From an uncultured Ilumatobacter sp. (GTDB taxonomy: Bacteria > Actinomycetota > Acidimicrobiia > Acidimicrobiales > Ilumatobacteraceae), in the NCBI GenBank assembly GCA_937905835.1, contig CALCXK010000102.1, forward strand, positions 1 to 64,000: a stretch of DNA of 64,000 nucleotides, written 5' to 3'. Positions within the stretch are counted from its first letter, which is position 1. Each line of letters opens with the position of its first letter. Below, one piece after another: positions 25,231-34,215 of this stretch. The position numbers and the translations under genes are program-made. Below the pieces are notes generated by a model, which did not search any database, was not told where the DNA came from, and was given only the letters and a program-made list of their open reading frames with translations.

Positions 25231-27048
25231 ATGACCACCAGCGCAGAACTGCACGGACGCATCGTCGGACAGAACCTCCCCAAGCGGTTCCTCGCCAACG
25301 TCGAACGAAACGGCAGTATCGAAGTACTGAACTGGAAGAATTCCGCAGGCGACTGGGAGTCCAAGACCCTTGCTGAGATGGCCGACGACACCGCTCGCCT
25401 CACCGCTGCACTGCAGGACCTCGGTGTCGGCGCCGGCGACACGGTCGTCATGATGATCCGTAACCGCCAAGAGTTCCACGCTCTCGACATAGCGATTCTG
25501 TTCTGCGGTGCCACACCGGTGTCGATCTACAACTCGTCGGCTCCTGACCAGATTCAGTATCTGATCAACGACTGCGGGGCGAAGGTCGCCATCCTCGAAG
25601 ATGCCGATTTTCTCGCTCGCTTCGATGCGGTTCGCGAGAAGATTCCGACCATCAAGCACACCGTGCTCATTGAGGCTGAGGGTGCCGCCGACAACATCCT
25701 TCGCTACAGCGACATGCTCGCCTCCGAGCCAGCTGATCTCACCGCCGAGGCCCAGACGGCCACACTGTCCGATACCGCCACCATCATTTACACCTCGGGC
25801 ACGACCGGCCCGCCGAAGGGCGTCATGTTGAGCCACAGCAACGTGGCCTGGACTCTCGAGTCTGTCGGCCAGTCGATGCGTGACCAGACCGACATCGCCG
25901 ACTTCGCAGGTAAACGCCACGTGTCGTACCTGCCGATGGCGCACGTCATGGAGCGACTCCTCGGCCACTACTACATGATCGATTTCGCCACGAAGGTGTA
26001 CTGCTGCCCGGAGACCTCGCAGATGCCTGCAATCGTCCGCGAGACCAAGCCCAACCTGTTCATCGGCGTGCCGCGTGTGTGGGAGAAGATGTATGCCGGC
26101 GTCAACGCTGCTCTGGCTGCCGATCCTGAAAAGGAGCAGCAGTTCAACGCCGGCGTAGCAGCGGCCCTTCCGATCATGGAGAAGATGACCGCAGGCACCG
26201 CGACTGACGAAGAGATCGCCACCTGGAACTTCCTCAACGAGGTCGGCTTTCAGGCCATCCGCGGATTGATCGGCCTCGACGAAGTCGAGATTGGCATCTC
26301 CGGTGCAGCACCGATCCCAGCCGAGATCCTCGGCTGGTTCCGCGCAATCGGCGTCCCGCTGAGCGAGGGTTACGGCATGTCGGAGACCACCGCCGTACTC
26401 TCCTGGTCGGCCGCTGCCAAGCCGGGCTATGTGGGCCGACCTGCAACCGGTGTCGAGTTGAAGATCGCCGACGACGGCGAAGTCCTCGCTCGTGGCGGCA
26501 ACATGTTCGTGGGCTACCTCGGGCTGCCCGACAAGACCGCTGAGTCCATCGACGACGAGGGCTGGGTGCATACCGGTGACATCGGTGTGATCGATGACGA
26601 CGGCTACCTCAAGATCGTCGATCGCAAGAAGGAACTCATCATCACCGCCGGTGGTAAAAACATCAGCCCAGCCAACCTCGAAGCAGCACTCAAGATGATC
26701 CCACTGGTCGGCCAGGCGTGTGCTGTTGGCGAGCAGAAGCCGTTCGTGACAGCACTTGTGGTCCTCGACCCCGACGCTGCTGCGGTGTGGGCCGTCGAGC
26801 ATGGCCTGACAGGCGACGCCGCCACGACGGTCGAAATGGCTCAGAACGCAGCCGTGATCGCCGAAGTCGAGGCCGGCCTGATCGAGGCCATGGCCAACTT
26901 CAACAACGCCGAGGCTGTGAAAAAGGTCAAGGTCCTGGGCGCTGAATGGCTCCCCGACACCGAGCTGCTGACGCCAACCTCGAAGCTCAAGCGTCGCGGC
27001 ATTCTGAGCACCTTCGCCGACGAGATCGACGCCCTCTACAGCAAGTAG
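25231..27048 (+). CDS. Long-chain fatty-acid-CoA ligase (FadD15/ACSL-type)
   Basis: A 605-residue AMP-forming acyl-CoA synthetase that activates long-chain fatty acids. The phosphate-binding loop is YTSGTTGPPKGVMLSH (about residue 190), followed by YLPMAHVMERL, the GYGMSETTAVLSW A5 motif, GWVHTGDIGVIDDDGYLKIVDRKKELIITAGGK-type A7/A8 region, and a terminal lysine-bearing LTPTSKLKRRGIL (A10). Length and the ERLLGHYY-type insert match long-chain ACS. A promoter-like GATAAT lies 6 nt upstream. It converges with the response regulator, whose stop is 2 nt away. Confidence 0.92.
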   Translation: MTTSAELHGRIVGQNLPKRFLANVERNGSIEVLNWKNSAGDWESKTLAEMADDTARLTAALQDLGVGAGDTVVMMIRNRQEFHALDIAILFCGATPVSIYNSSAPDQIQYLINDCGAKVAILEDADFLARFDAVREKIPTIKHTVLIEAEGAADNILRYSDMLASEPADLTAEAQTATLSDTATIIYTSGTTGPPKGVMLSHSNVAWTLESVGQSMRDQTDIADFAGKRHVSYLPMAHVMERLLGHYYMIDFATKVYCCPETSQMPAIVRETKPNLFIGVPRVWEKMYAGVNAALAADPEKEQQFNAGVAAALPIMEKMTAGTATDEEIATWNFLNEVGFQAIRGLIGLDEVEIGISGAAPIPAEILGWFRAIGVPLSEGYGMSETTAVLSWSAAAKPGYVGRPATGVELKIADDGEVLARGGNMFVGYLGLPDKTAESIDDEGWVHTGDIGVIDDDGYLKIVDRKKELIITAGGKNISPANLEAALKMIPLVGQACAVGEQKPFVTALVVLDPDAAAVWAVEHGLTGDAATTVEMAQNAAVIAEVEAGLIEAMANFNNAEAVKKVKVLGAEWLPDTELLTPTSKLKRRGILSTFADEIDALYSK

Positions 27049-27049
27049 G

Positions 27050-27733
27050 TCAGTTGATGAGGCGGTAGCCGACGCCTCGTGCTGTGACGATCAGCTTGGG
27101 GTCGTCCGGGTGCTCTTCGACCTTCACACGGAGGCGTCGGACGTGCGCGTCGACGAGCCGGGAATCGCCAAAGTACTCGTACCCCCACACGCGTTCGAGG
27201 AGTTGATCGCGTGACAACACTGCACCGGCGTGGTCAGCAAACTCGACGAGCAGCCGGAACTCGGTCTTCGTGAGACTGAGTTCGTGACCGCCCCTCAGTA
27301 CGATTCCCTGCTCTCGGCGCAACTCGATGTCGCCGAACACGCTGGGAGTGGACGCGGCAGTGGTGTCCTGGAGGTGGACACGACGAAGTAGTGCCCGAAT
27401 GCGCGCCGCGAGCTCTTTCGGGACAACCGGTTTGGTGACGTAGTCGTCAGCACCCGCTTCGAGCCCGGCGACCATGTCAACCGTGTCGGTCTGGGCGGTG
27501 ATGATGATGATCGGCACGATGCTCTTCAGGCGCAAGGCGCGGCAGACCTCGAAGCCTGACATGTCAGGAAGCCGGAGGTCGAGGAGGATCAGATCAGCAG
27601 AATACGCGTCGAATGCAACAAGACCCTCGACGCCGTTTGCGGCTTGGCGCACTGAGTAGCCCTCGTCTTCGAGAGCGAGCGACAGCGCGAGCCGGATCGC
27701 ATCGTCGTCTTCGATGAATAGCAGTGACTCCAT
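27050..27733 (-). CDS. OmpR/PhoB-family response regulator (MtrA-like)
   Basis: A 227-residue two-component regulator. The receiver domain (1-115) has the acidic pair in FIEDDD, the phosphoacceptor Asp in LILLDLRLP (about residue 51), a Thr-Ala pair in IIITAQTD and Lys in YVTKPV. The C-terminal winged helix shows LSLTKTEFRLLVEFADH, SRDQLLERVWGYEYFGDSRLVDAHVRRLR and ARGVGYRL. It is divergent from the histidine kinase rather than upstream of it as in mycobacterial mtrAB. ATG 27733 has TATTCT 8 nt upstream. The promoter region contains a long inverted repeat that may be its binding site. Confidence 0.92.
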   Translation of the reverse strand: MESLLFIEDDDAIRLALSLALEDEGYSVRQAANGVEGLVAFDAYSADLILLDLRLPDMSGFEVCRALRLKSIVPIIIITAQTDTVDMVAGLEAGADDYVTKPVVPKELAARIRALLRRVHLQDTTAASTPSVFGDIELRREQGIVLRGGHELSLTKTEFRLLVEFADHAGAVLSRDQLLERVWGYEYFGDSRLVDAHVRRLRVKVEEHPDDPKLIVTARGVGYRLIN

Positions 27734-27741
27734 CGCGCTGG

Positions 27742-27747
27742 AGAATA
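27742..27747 (-). promoter_or_regulatory. Probable -10 box, leaderless response regulator
   Basis: On the minus strand TATTCT lies 8 nt before the ATG at 27733; no Shine-Dalgarno is seen. Confidence 0.4.
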
Positions 27748-27872
27748 CAACACCGGAGAGAGGCATCGCTTTTCTGCGATTTCTCCCATCGATTGCTTTG
27801 TTACCGAAATCGCACAGGCCGCGAATTGATCTGTCACACAGGGGGACCATATTTATAGCTGTTCACGCTGCC

Positions 27873-27909
27873 CCGGTGAGACACCTCCCTCCCCCTGGTG
27901 TCTCACCGG
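27873..27909. promoter_or_regulatory. Long inverted repeat upstream of histidine kinase gene
   Basis: CCGGTGAGACACC (27873-27885) and GGTGTCTCACCGG (27897-27909) form a perfect 13-bp inverted repeat around an 11-nt C-rich loop. Pairing extends by CGCTG/CAGCG past a 2-nt bulge. It lies 62 nt upstream of the kinase start in the divergent region, so it may be an operator for the response regulator or a stable leader hairpin. Confidence 0.6.
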
Positions 27910-27971
27910 CAGCGCGAGAACCTTGCGCCGCCGTGTCTCTCCCACATGGCTGACCTGCAACACTCTCATCT

Positions 27972-29360
27972 GTGGCTCGGCAACGCTCTCTCCGCCTTCG
28001 CACCCGCGTCACACTCTTTTTTGCGTTCATCGCCCTGTTTGCTGGGTCAGTCTTAATCGGCGTCACATACGGGTTCGCCCGCAGCACGCTGCTCTCCCGT
28101 GAGAACACCGCCGCCCGGGACCAGACAATCATTCATGCCGACCTGATCCGACAGCAGCTCGAAGAGAACCCTCAGACGATCAACGTGTTCGTCGACAAGG
28201 AGCTCAGATTCAGAATCGACGACGATGGCTTTGCAAACCTCGGTTCGCTCGACCCCGCACGTCCTCGAGCGGGCACCAACACGCGGCGGAAAATCGACGA
28301 CTACCCAGAAGTCATCGTCAGGGCCGTCGAACAACGTGGGAACGGCACGGCATACGTCGAGATTGATGGCCAGACCTACGTAGTTGTCGGCGTCTACATC
28401 GGTGCATTCGACGTCGGCTACTACGAGGCATTTCCGCTCGGGGACACCGAACGGACGCTTCGTGCAATCCTCACAGCCCTCGCCCTCGGCGGCATCGGCA
28501 CGCTGGTGCTGGCGACCCTGTTCGGCTTCTCGACCAGCCGTCGCCTCCTCCGTCCGCTGAGCCGCGTTGCCGACGCTGCCGAGGACATTGCGTCTGGCGG
28601 GTTCGACACTCGCCTCGACCAAGAATCCGATCCCGATCTCGACCGCCTGGCCGCCTCGTTCAACGATATGGCCGACGCCGTTCAGACGCGTATCGAACGT
28701 GACACTCGCTTTGCGTCCGATGTCTCCCACGAACTGCGCTCCCCCATCACGGCACTCACCGCTGCTGTCGAGGTGCTCGACCGTCGCCGTGAGGAACTCC
28801 CTGAACGAACGCGTCAGGCACTCGATGTTGTCGTCAGCCAGGTGCGCCGATTCGACAGCATGGTGATCGACCTGCTCGAACTGTCACGTCTCGACGCTGG
28901 CGCGACTGACCTGAACGTCGAGCGGCTCGACATCGTCGATCTGACTCGCCGTATCGCCGCCCGCTACGGCGCCGCTGACGTCCCCATCGAGGTTGCCAAT
29001 CAGACCCGCCGCGAGGTCCCGATCGACAAGGTTCGCTACGAACGTATTCTCGGCAACTTGGTCGAGAACGCTCAACACCACGGCGGTGGAGCACTGTCGA
29101 TCCAGCTGTCACCAGTAGCCAAAGGTCGGATGCGTATCGCTGTCGAGGACGGTGGGCCCGGCGTCGCCCGCGGTGAACGAGAGCACATTTTCGAGCGATT
29201 CGCGCGCGGTAGTTCCGCTCGCCACCGGATCGGTACAGGCCTCGGCCTGGCGTTGGTCGCTGAACACTGCGCCGCCATGGGTGGCGCCGCCTGGGTCGAA
29301 GATCGTCAAGGCGGCGGCGCGCGCTTCGTCGTTGAGCTGCCGTCTGGGGTGAACGTATGA
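27972..29360 (+). CDS. Sensor histidine kinase (MtrB-like)
   Basis: A 462-residue membrane kinase. There are two transmembrane helices, at about residues 13-34 (VTLFFAFIALFAGSVLIGV) and 163-186, enclosing an extracytoplasmic sensor domain. A HAMP linker (SRRLLRPLSRVADAAEDIASG) leads to the phosphoacceptor His in VSHELRSPITAL (about residue 250). The ATPase has NLVENAQHHG, DGGPGV and GTGLGLALV (N, G1 and G2 boxes). GTG is the likely start. It overlaps the downstream lipoprotein gene by 4 nt (ATGA), the MtrB-LpqB arrangement. Paired with the divergent OmpR-type regulator. Confidence 0.92.
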   Translation: MARQRSLRLRTRVTLFFAFIALFAGSVLIGVTYGFARSTLLSRENTAARDQTIIHADLIRQQLEENPQTINVFVDKELRFRIDDDGFANLGSLDPARPRAGTNTRRKIDDYPEVIVRAVEQRGNGTAYVEIDGQTYVVVGVYIGAFDVGYYEAFPLGDTERTLRAILTALALGGIGTLVLATLFGFSTSRRLLRPLSRVADAAEDIASGGFDTRLDQESDPDLDRLAASFNDMADAVQTRIERDTRFASDVSHELRSPITALTAAVEVLDRRREELPERTRQALDVVVSQVRRFDSMVIDLLELSRLDAGATDLNVERLDIVDLTRRIAARYGAADVPIEVANQTRREVPIDKVRYERILGNLVENAQHHGGGALSIQLSPVAKGRMRIAVEDGGPGVARGEREHIFERFARGSSARHRIGTGLGLALVAEHCAAMGGAAWVEDRQGGGARFVVELPSGVNV

Positions 29361-30082
29361 CGCATTCGAACAAACGGCGCATCATCGCTGCAGCACTGGT
29401 CCAGGTGCTCGCCGCCATAACTGTTGCCTGCTCTGTTCCGACCGGTGACTCGACATTCCAGCCGATTGATGGCGACGAGATCCCAGGTGGCTTAAACGAT
29501 TCGACGACAACCACGTCGACGACCACGACCACCACGACCACCACGTCGATTCCCGACGTCCCGGAAACGACCGTCGAATCGTCGACAACCACCACGCTGG
29601 CCACAGCCGAAAGAGTCGACCTCTACTTCATCTCACGAGGACTGCTCGCTGTCGTCGAGACAGAACTCGTCGCACGTCGCGATCTCAATCAAATCGTGGT
29701 CGCGCTGGAACAAGGTCCTCCCCTCGGCAGCGGGTTCAGTTCGTTCGTGCGGCGCGGTCTCATCGTCGGCCAGCCGACAGTCAAGGGCGGCGTCATCACG
29801 ATCGATCTCGATGCCGATGTGTACAACCTGATCCTCGCCCGGAATCAGCGACAAGCGATCGCCCAAATCGTCTGGACGTTCCTTCAGAACAGTACCGCGA
29901 TCGGCCAGGTGGCCTTCACTCTCGACGGCGAGCCGTTCCCCGTGCCTGCTGACGGCGGAGACCGTGAGCTCGCAGCCACCGACGACTTCGCGTCACTCGA
30001 CCCGGGCACCCCCCGCTCGCCTGTCGAACCAGCCAATCAGTTCTCGAACGAACCGACCACTGGGACAAGCCTGCCCGACTAG
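29357..30082 (+). CDS. GerM-domain lipoprotein (LpqB-like)
   Basis: A 241-residue predicted lipoprotein. The signal peptide ends at AAITVAC, a slightly atypical lipobox with the lipid-modified Cys near residue 25. It is followed by a Thr/Ser linker rich in TTTT runs (about residues 50-80), then a GerMN domain: VDLYFISRGLLAVVETEL, VVALEQGPP and FLQNSTAIGQVAFTLDGEP. In mycobacteria LpqB interacts with the MtrB sensor domain; the 4-nt overlap with the kinase gene supports the same job here, though this protein lacks the beta-propeller of full-length LpqB. Convergent with era. Confidence 0.82.
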   Translation: MTHSNKRRIIAAALVQVLAAITVACSVPTGDSTFQPIDGDEIPGGLNDSTTTTSTTTTTTTTTSIPDVPETTVESSTTTTLATAERVDLYFISRGLLAVVETELVARRDLNQIVVALEQGPPLGSGFSSFVRRGLIVGQPTVKGGVITIDLDADVYNLILARNQRQAIAQIVWTFLQNSTAIGQVAFTLDGEPFPVPADGGDRELAATDDFASLDPGTPRSPVEPANQFSNEPTTGTSLPD

Positions 30083-30083
30083 G

Positions 30084-30956
30084 TCAGTAGCCGAGGCGCT
30101 GGACGCGCTCCGGCTTGCGTTGCCAGTCTTTGTCGACCTTGACGCGAAGTTCGAGGTACACGCCCTCGGGAAGCTGCTTGCGGGCCAGCTCGCCAGCACG
30201 CTTGAGGATCAACCCACCCTTGCCAATGACCATCCCCTTCTGGCTGTCCCGCTCAACGATGATGTTGACCCGGATACGGGGCCATTCCCATTCAGCGACT
30301 TCGGTGGCGATCGAGTAGGGCAACTCGTCACGGGTCACGGCGAGCAACTGCTCGCGAACCAGTTCGGCAACCCAGCGCTCTTCGGGAAGATCGGACACTT
30401 CGTCGTTGGGGAAGTACTGGGGTCCCTCGGGTAGCGATGCAGCGAGATAGTCGACGAGCGGCCCGATGCCCTCGCCGTTCTTGGCCGACATGGGGAAGTA
30501 CTCTTTGGCACCGAGGGAGCTCGCTGCCTGGAGCATCCCGAGCACCTGTTGCGGCTTTGCCACGTCGGTCTTGTTCACGATGACGACGGCTTTGGACACA
30601 TCGATCCGGTCAGAAACCCAACGGTCACCCTTACCAAACGGCATCGTGGCGTCGAGCACGAGGCAGGTCATGTCGACATCTTTCGTGCTTTCGATCGCCG
30701 TCGCGTTGACTCGTTCGCCGAGTGCAGTGACCGGCTTGTGCAGGCCGGGCGTGTCGACGAAGATCAACTGGCTCGTCGGCCGGGTGAGCACACCCATGAT
30801 GCGATGCCGGGTGGTCTGGGGTTTGTCGGAGACGATGCTGATCTTGCGCCCACAGATCGCATTCACCAGCGATGACTTCCCCACGTTGGGTCGGCCGACG
30901 AAGGTCACGAAACCTGACGTGTAACTCTCGCTGGCCTCAGTCGTTTCGTCGGTCAC
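30084..30956 (-). CDS. era: GTPase Era
   Basis: A 290-residue essential GTPase that binds 16S rRNA and assists 30S subunit maturation. G-motifs: G1 GRPNVGKSS (about residues 21-29), G2 region KPQTTRHRIMG, G3 DTPG (LHKP follows), G4 NKTD, G5 SAKNGEG. The C-terminal KH domain holds IRVNIIVERDSQKGMVIGKGG, with the GxxG loop, and ends VYLELRVKVDKDWQRKPE. The GTG at 30956 starts MTDETTEAS. The stop is 1 nt from the convergent lipoprotein gene. Confidence 0.96.
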   Translation of the reverse strand: MTDETTEASESYTSGFVTFVGRPNVGKSSLVNAICGRKISIVSDKPQTTRHRIMGVLTRPTSQLIFVDTPGLHKPVTALGERVNATAIESTKDVDMTCLVLDATMPFGKGDRWVSDRIDVSKAVVIVNKTDVAKPQQVLGMLQAASSLGAKEYFPMSAKNGEGIGPLVDYLAASLPEGPQYFPNDEVSDLPEERWVAELVREQLLAVTRDELPYSIATEVAEWEWPRIRVNIIVERDSQKGMVIGKGGLILKRAGELARKQLPEGVYLELRVKVDKDWQRKPERVQRLGY

Positions 30957-31011
30957 TTCGCCAGTGTGCCAGGCTCGATTCCCTGATGCTCATGACAACG
31001 ATATCGACGAG

Positions 31012-31146
31012 ATGAAAAGGCTCCTCGGCATCACCGTCGACGACATCCCCGGGGGCGCTCAAGTCACCCAGGAGTTCTTATTCGAACACGTTGGTGCCAA
31101 CAGGCCGTTGTACGTGGCGGAATTGATCTTCTGCTCCTACGTCTGA
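31012..31146 (+). other. Short unassigned ORF (44 codons)
   Basis: An open frame starting MKRLLGITVDDIPGG and ending ELIFCSYV sits between era and the acyl-CoA synthetase on the plus strand. Composition looks protein-like but no family is recognised, and there is no convincing ribosome-binding site. It may be a gene fragment or a chance frame. Confidence 0.2.
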
Positions 31147-31156
31147 GTCGCCACCG

Positions 31157-32812
31157 ATGACCGACGCCACACCCATCAACATTCCGCTCGCTGCAGTCCA
31201 CGAAGCAATAGCTGCGTCACGTCCTGACGAGCACTGCCTCGTGTTTCGCGACCGGCGATTCACCTGGCAACAGGTCACCGACCGAACGAGGCGGCTCGCC
31301 AACGCACTGCTCGCCCGCGGCCTCGGCTGTCACACCGAACGATCCGACCTCGCCAGCCACGTCAGCGGGCAAGACCACCTGGCGATCTACCTCCACAACG
31401 GCAACGAGTACCTGGAATCGATGCTCGGTGCCCTGAAGGCTCGGGTCTGCTCGCTCAACGTCAACTACCGATATGTCGCCGAAGAACTGCACTACCTCCT
31501 GACCGACGCACAGGCCACCGCCATCGTGGTGCACTCACAATTTGCACCGACGCTGGCCGAAGTAATTCCACAACTGCCTCACCTCAGAGTGATCCTGCAG
31601 GTCGACGACGAGTCAGGAAACGACCTACTCCCTGGTGCTGTCTGGTACGAATCAGCACTCGCGGCAGCCTCGCCCGAACGGCCGGCTGTCGAATGGAGCG
31701 GCGACGACCTGTACATGCTGTATACCGGCGGTACCACCGGGATGCCAAAGGGCGTGATGTGGCGCAACGGCGACGCCATGGTCGAATGCTTCGGCGGTTC
31801 TCGCACAGCACAGACCATCGACGATTTCGTCGCCGAGGCCAACACTGGCTTACAGGCGCTGCTCGCTCCCCCGTTCATGCACGGTGCCGGGCATTGGATG
31901 AGTTTCCGCACGTGGCTCGGGGGCGGCACCGTCTTCGTGCAGTCGGTTCCGGAACGGCTCGATCCAGTCGATGTCTGGTCGCTGGTCGAGCACGAGCGCC
32001 TCAACTTCCTGTTGATCGTTGGAGATGCCTTTGCTCGCCCACTGCTTGACGAATTGGAATCTCCAACTGGTCGCGCGGGGTACGACCTTTCGTCGCTCAC
32101 GGTGATCCTCTCTGGCGGAGCTGCACTTTCGGCTCCGCTCAAGGCCGAATTTCTTCAGCACCTGCCGACCGTGATGATCGTCGATGGGCTCGGTTCGTCC
32201 GAGGCCGGCGGCCAGGTCTCCCACGTGTCTGCTGGCGGCAGCGCCTCGACGGGCACCTTCGAATTGACGCCCGGCAATGTGCTGCTGTCCGCTGAGCTCG
32301 ATCGGGTACTCGACCCGACCGATGACGAGACCGGCTGGCTTGCAAAGACCGGCCGGTTGGCGCTCGGCTACCTCGGCGACGAAGCCAAGACGCAGCACAC
32401 CTATCGAACGGTCACTGGCCGGCGCTACGCCGTCCCGGGCGACCGGGCTCGCTACCGAGACCGCGATCCGAACGATCTTGTTGTCGAACTCCACGGTCGC
32501 GACTCGGTCACCATCAACTCGGGTGGCGAGAAGATCTTCGCAGAAGAGGTCGAAGCCGCGATCAAGGCACACCCAGCCGTCTACGACTGTGTGGTCGCCG
32601 GACGTCCGAGCGAACGCTGGGGCAGCGAAGTTGTTGCTGTCGTGCGGATCCGTGAGGGCCATGAAACCGACGCTGCTGCGCTCCTCGCCGAAGCAGAACG
32701 CCACATCGCACGCTACAAGCTACCCAAGGCGATCGTCTGGGTGGACGAGGTCGTCCGCTCGCCAAGCGGTAAGGCCGACTATCGCTGGGCCAAATCAATC
32801 ATCGTGGCGTGA
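31157..32812 (+). CDS. Acyl-CoA synthetase (AMP-forming, FadD-like)
   Basis: A 551-residue acyl-activating enzyme distinct from the long-chain ligase at 25231. It shows LYMLYTGGTTGMPKGVMWR (P-loop, about residue 185), APPFMHGAGHWMSF, a GLGSSEAGGQ A5 motif in place of the usual YGxTE, a shortened A7 at VPGDRARYRD, INSGGEKIFAEEVE (A8) and the A10 Lys in SPSGKADYRWAK. This pattern is that of FadD3/FadD19-type synthetases that activate branched or steroid side-chain acids; the assignment is by pattern only. No partner genes lie next to it. Confidence 0.87.
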   Translation: MTDATPINIPLAAVHEAIAASRPDEHCLVFRDRRFTWQQVTDRTRRLANALLARGLGCHTERSDLASHVSGQDHLAIYLHNGNEYLESMLGALKARVCSLNVNYRYVAEELHYLLTDAQATAIVVHSQFAPTLAEVIPQLPHLRVILQVDDESGNDLLPGAVWYESALAAASPERPAVEWSGDDLYMLYTGGTTGMPKGVMWRNGDAMVECFGGSRTAQTIDDFVAEANTGLQALLAPPFMHGAGHWMSFRTWLGGGTVFVQSVPERLDPVDVWSLVEHERLNFLLIVGDAFARPLLDELESPTGRAGYDLSSLTVILSGGAALSAPLKAEFLQHLPTVMIVDGLGSSEAGGQVSHVSAGGSASTGTFELTPGNVLLSAELDRVLDPTDDETGWLAKTGRLALGYLGDEAKTQHTYRTVTGRRYAVPGDRARYRDRDPNDLVVELHGRDSVTINSGGEKIFAEEVEAAIKAHPAVYDCVVAGRPSERWGSEVVAVVRIREGHETDAAALLAEAERHIARYKLPKAIVWVDEVVRSPSGKADYRWAKSIIVA

Positions 32813-32822
32813 GTCAAGGGGT

Positions 32823-32953
32823 CGTACAACGTCCACGCTTCACGATGATGATCAAGAGCGACGTCCCTCCAGAGCAAGGCTTCTGAAGGCTCAACAACTT
32901 CGATGCCGTCTGGAACGCACCCGTCTCAGAACCAAACTCTGCAACGTTGTACG
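32823..32953. repeat. Long-range 10-bp inverted repeat
   Basis: CGTACAACGT (32823-32832) and ACGTTGTACG (32944-32953) form a perfect inverted pair separated by 111 nt. They flank most of the gap between the acyl-CoA synthetase and the SPFH gene. Looped operator or element boundary are possibilities; chance is not excluded. Confidence 0.4.
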
Positions 32954-33023
32954 GCACATCAATTCACGCCAGTCCTCTATGGTGAGCGGAGCACCTCACG
33001 AAACGAAGAAAGGCTGGCCTGAT

Positions 33024-34205
33024 ATGGGTCTTCTCGACAAACTCAAGGGCGAACTCGTTGACATCATCGAGTGGATGGACGATTCTCGGTCAACGCTTGC
33101 GTGGCGGTTTCCGCGCTACCAGAACGAGATCAAGAACGGCGCACAGCTCATCGTCCGCGAAGGCCAAAAGGCCGTGTTCGTGTACCGGGGTGCGCTGGCC
33201 GACCAATTCGAGCCCGGCCATTACGAGCTCACGAGCGAGAACCTCCCGATTATGTCGACGTTGCAGGGCTGGAAGCACGGCTTCGACAGTCCGTTCCGCA
33301 GCGAGGTCTACTTCATCAACACCCGGCCGGTCACGGACCTGCGCTGGGGAACCCCCCAGCCCGTCACAGTTCGCGATCCTGACTTCAAAATGGTGCAGAT
33401 CCGGGCCAACGGCCTCTGCGTCGTCAAGATCGTCGACGTCGAAATCTTTCTCAAGGAGGTCATCGGTACCGACTCAGCCGTCGAAGCCGACGAAATCGCC
33501 GAGCTATTACGTCGAGTCATCTCGATGGCATTCTCCGACATGGTCCTTGCGACCGGCCTCGGCGCTATCGACCTACAGGGGCAGCAAGTCGCCCTATCCG
33601 CCAAGCTCGCCGAGTTCGTGCAAGAGCGCGTCGACGACGAGTTCGGCCTCTCCATCCCGGAGATGACGATGAACATCTCGCTCCCCGATGAGATCACGCA
33701 GTCGATGACTCGCGGTGTGGCCAAGGGCGTCGAAGCATCCGGTTTCATCGAGAACGTTGACCTCAACAAATACCAGCAGGCTCAAGTCGCGGACTCCATG
33801 CTCGCTGCTGCCAAGAACGAGGGTGGCTCGGTCATGGGCGACATGATGCAAATGGGTATGGGCGCCATGATGGCTGGCCAGATGGCCCAGAGCATGCCGG
33901 GGATGACCGGCCAACAACAGCCCACTGCCGCCGCACCCGCGCCCCCACCGCTGCCGGGTCATGCGATGTACCACGTCGATCACGGTGGCCAGTCCGGTGG
34001 TCCGTACAACATGGCCCAGATGCAGGCTGGTATCCAGAACGGGCAGGTCGCTGGCTCCACACTCGTGTGGACACAGGGAATGGCGGCATGGGCTCCGGCT
34101 CAGTCGGTTCCCGATCTGCAGGATCTGTTCTCGGCTCCGCCGCCCATGCCAACGTCAAGCGCCACCCCACCACCAGTGCCGCCTTCTGCACCTGTAACCG
34201 AGTGA
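33024..34205 (+). CDS. SPFH-domain protein with C-terminal GYF_2 domain
   Basis: A 393-residue protein. Residues 1-260 are an SPFH/virion-core-like domain: MGLLDKLKGELVDIIEW, LIVREGQKAVFVYRG, YELTSENLPIMSTLQGW, then a band-7-like core with FVQERVDDEFGLSIPEM. A Met/Gln-rich and proline-rich linker leads to a GYF_2 fold (YHVDHGGQSGGPYNMAQM and WTQGMAAWAPAQSVPDLQDLF), then a Pro/Ser tail. Such proteins form oligomeric scaffolds. ATG 33024 follows AAAGGCTGG. Ten nt later begins the zinc-ribbon membrane protein, and the third gene is adjoining, so the three probably form one complex. Confidence 0.85.
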   Translation: MGLLDKLKGELVDIIEWMDDSRSTLAWRFPRYQNEIKNGAQLIVREGQKAVFVYRGALADQFEPGHYELTSENLPIMSTLQGWKHGFDSPFRSEVYFINTRPVTDLRWGTPQPVTVRDPDFKMVQIRANGLCVVKIVDVEIFLKEVIGTDSAVEADEIAELLRRVISMAFSDMVLATGLGAIDLQGQQVALSAKLAEFVQERVDDEFGLSIPEMTMNISLPDEITQSMTRGVAKGVEASGFIENVDLNKYQQAQVADSMLAAAKNEGGSVMGDMMQMGMGAMMAGQMAQSMPGMTGQQQPTAAAPAPPPLPGHAMYHVDHGGQSGGPYNMAQMQAGIQNGQVAGSTLVWTQGMAAWAPAQSVPDLQDLFSAPPPMPTSSATPPPVPPSAPVTE

Positions 34206-34215
34206 GTAGCCGCCG

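Noticed and set aside
25213..26802. 529-codon minus-strand frame opposite the acyl-CoA synthetase
   Set aside because: His/Asp/Val-rich shadow with no motifs; the plus strand carries all adenylation motifs.
29500..29550. ACGACCACG tandem repeat, considered as a microsatellite or CRISPR-like array
   Set aside because: It encodes the Thr-rich linker of the lipoprotein; linkers of this kind are common after lipoboxes.
30964..31146. 60-codon frame upstream of the acyl-CoA synthetase as a definite gene
   Set aside because: No recognisable domain or ribosome-binding site; listed only as a low-confidence short ORF from its internal ATG.
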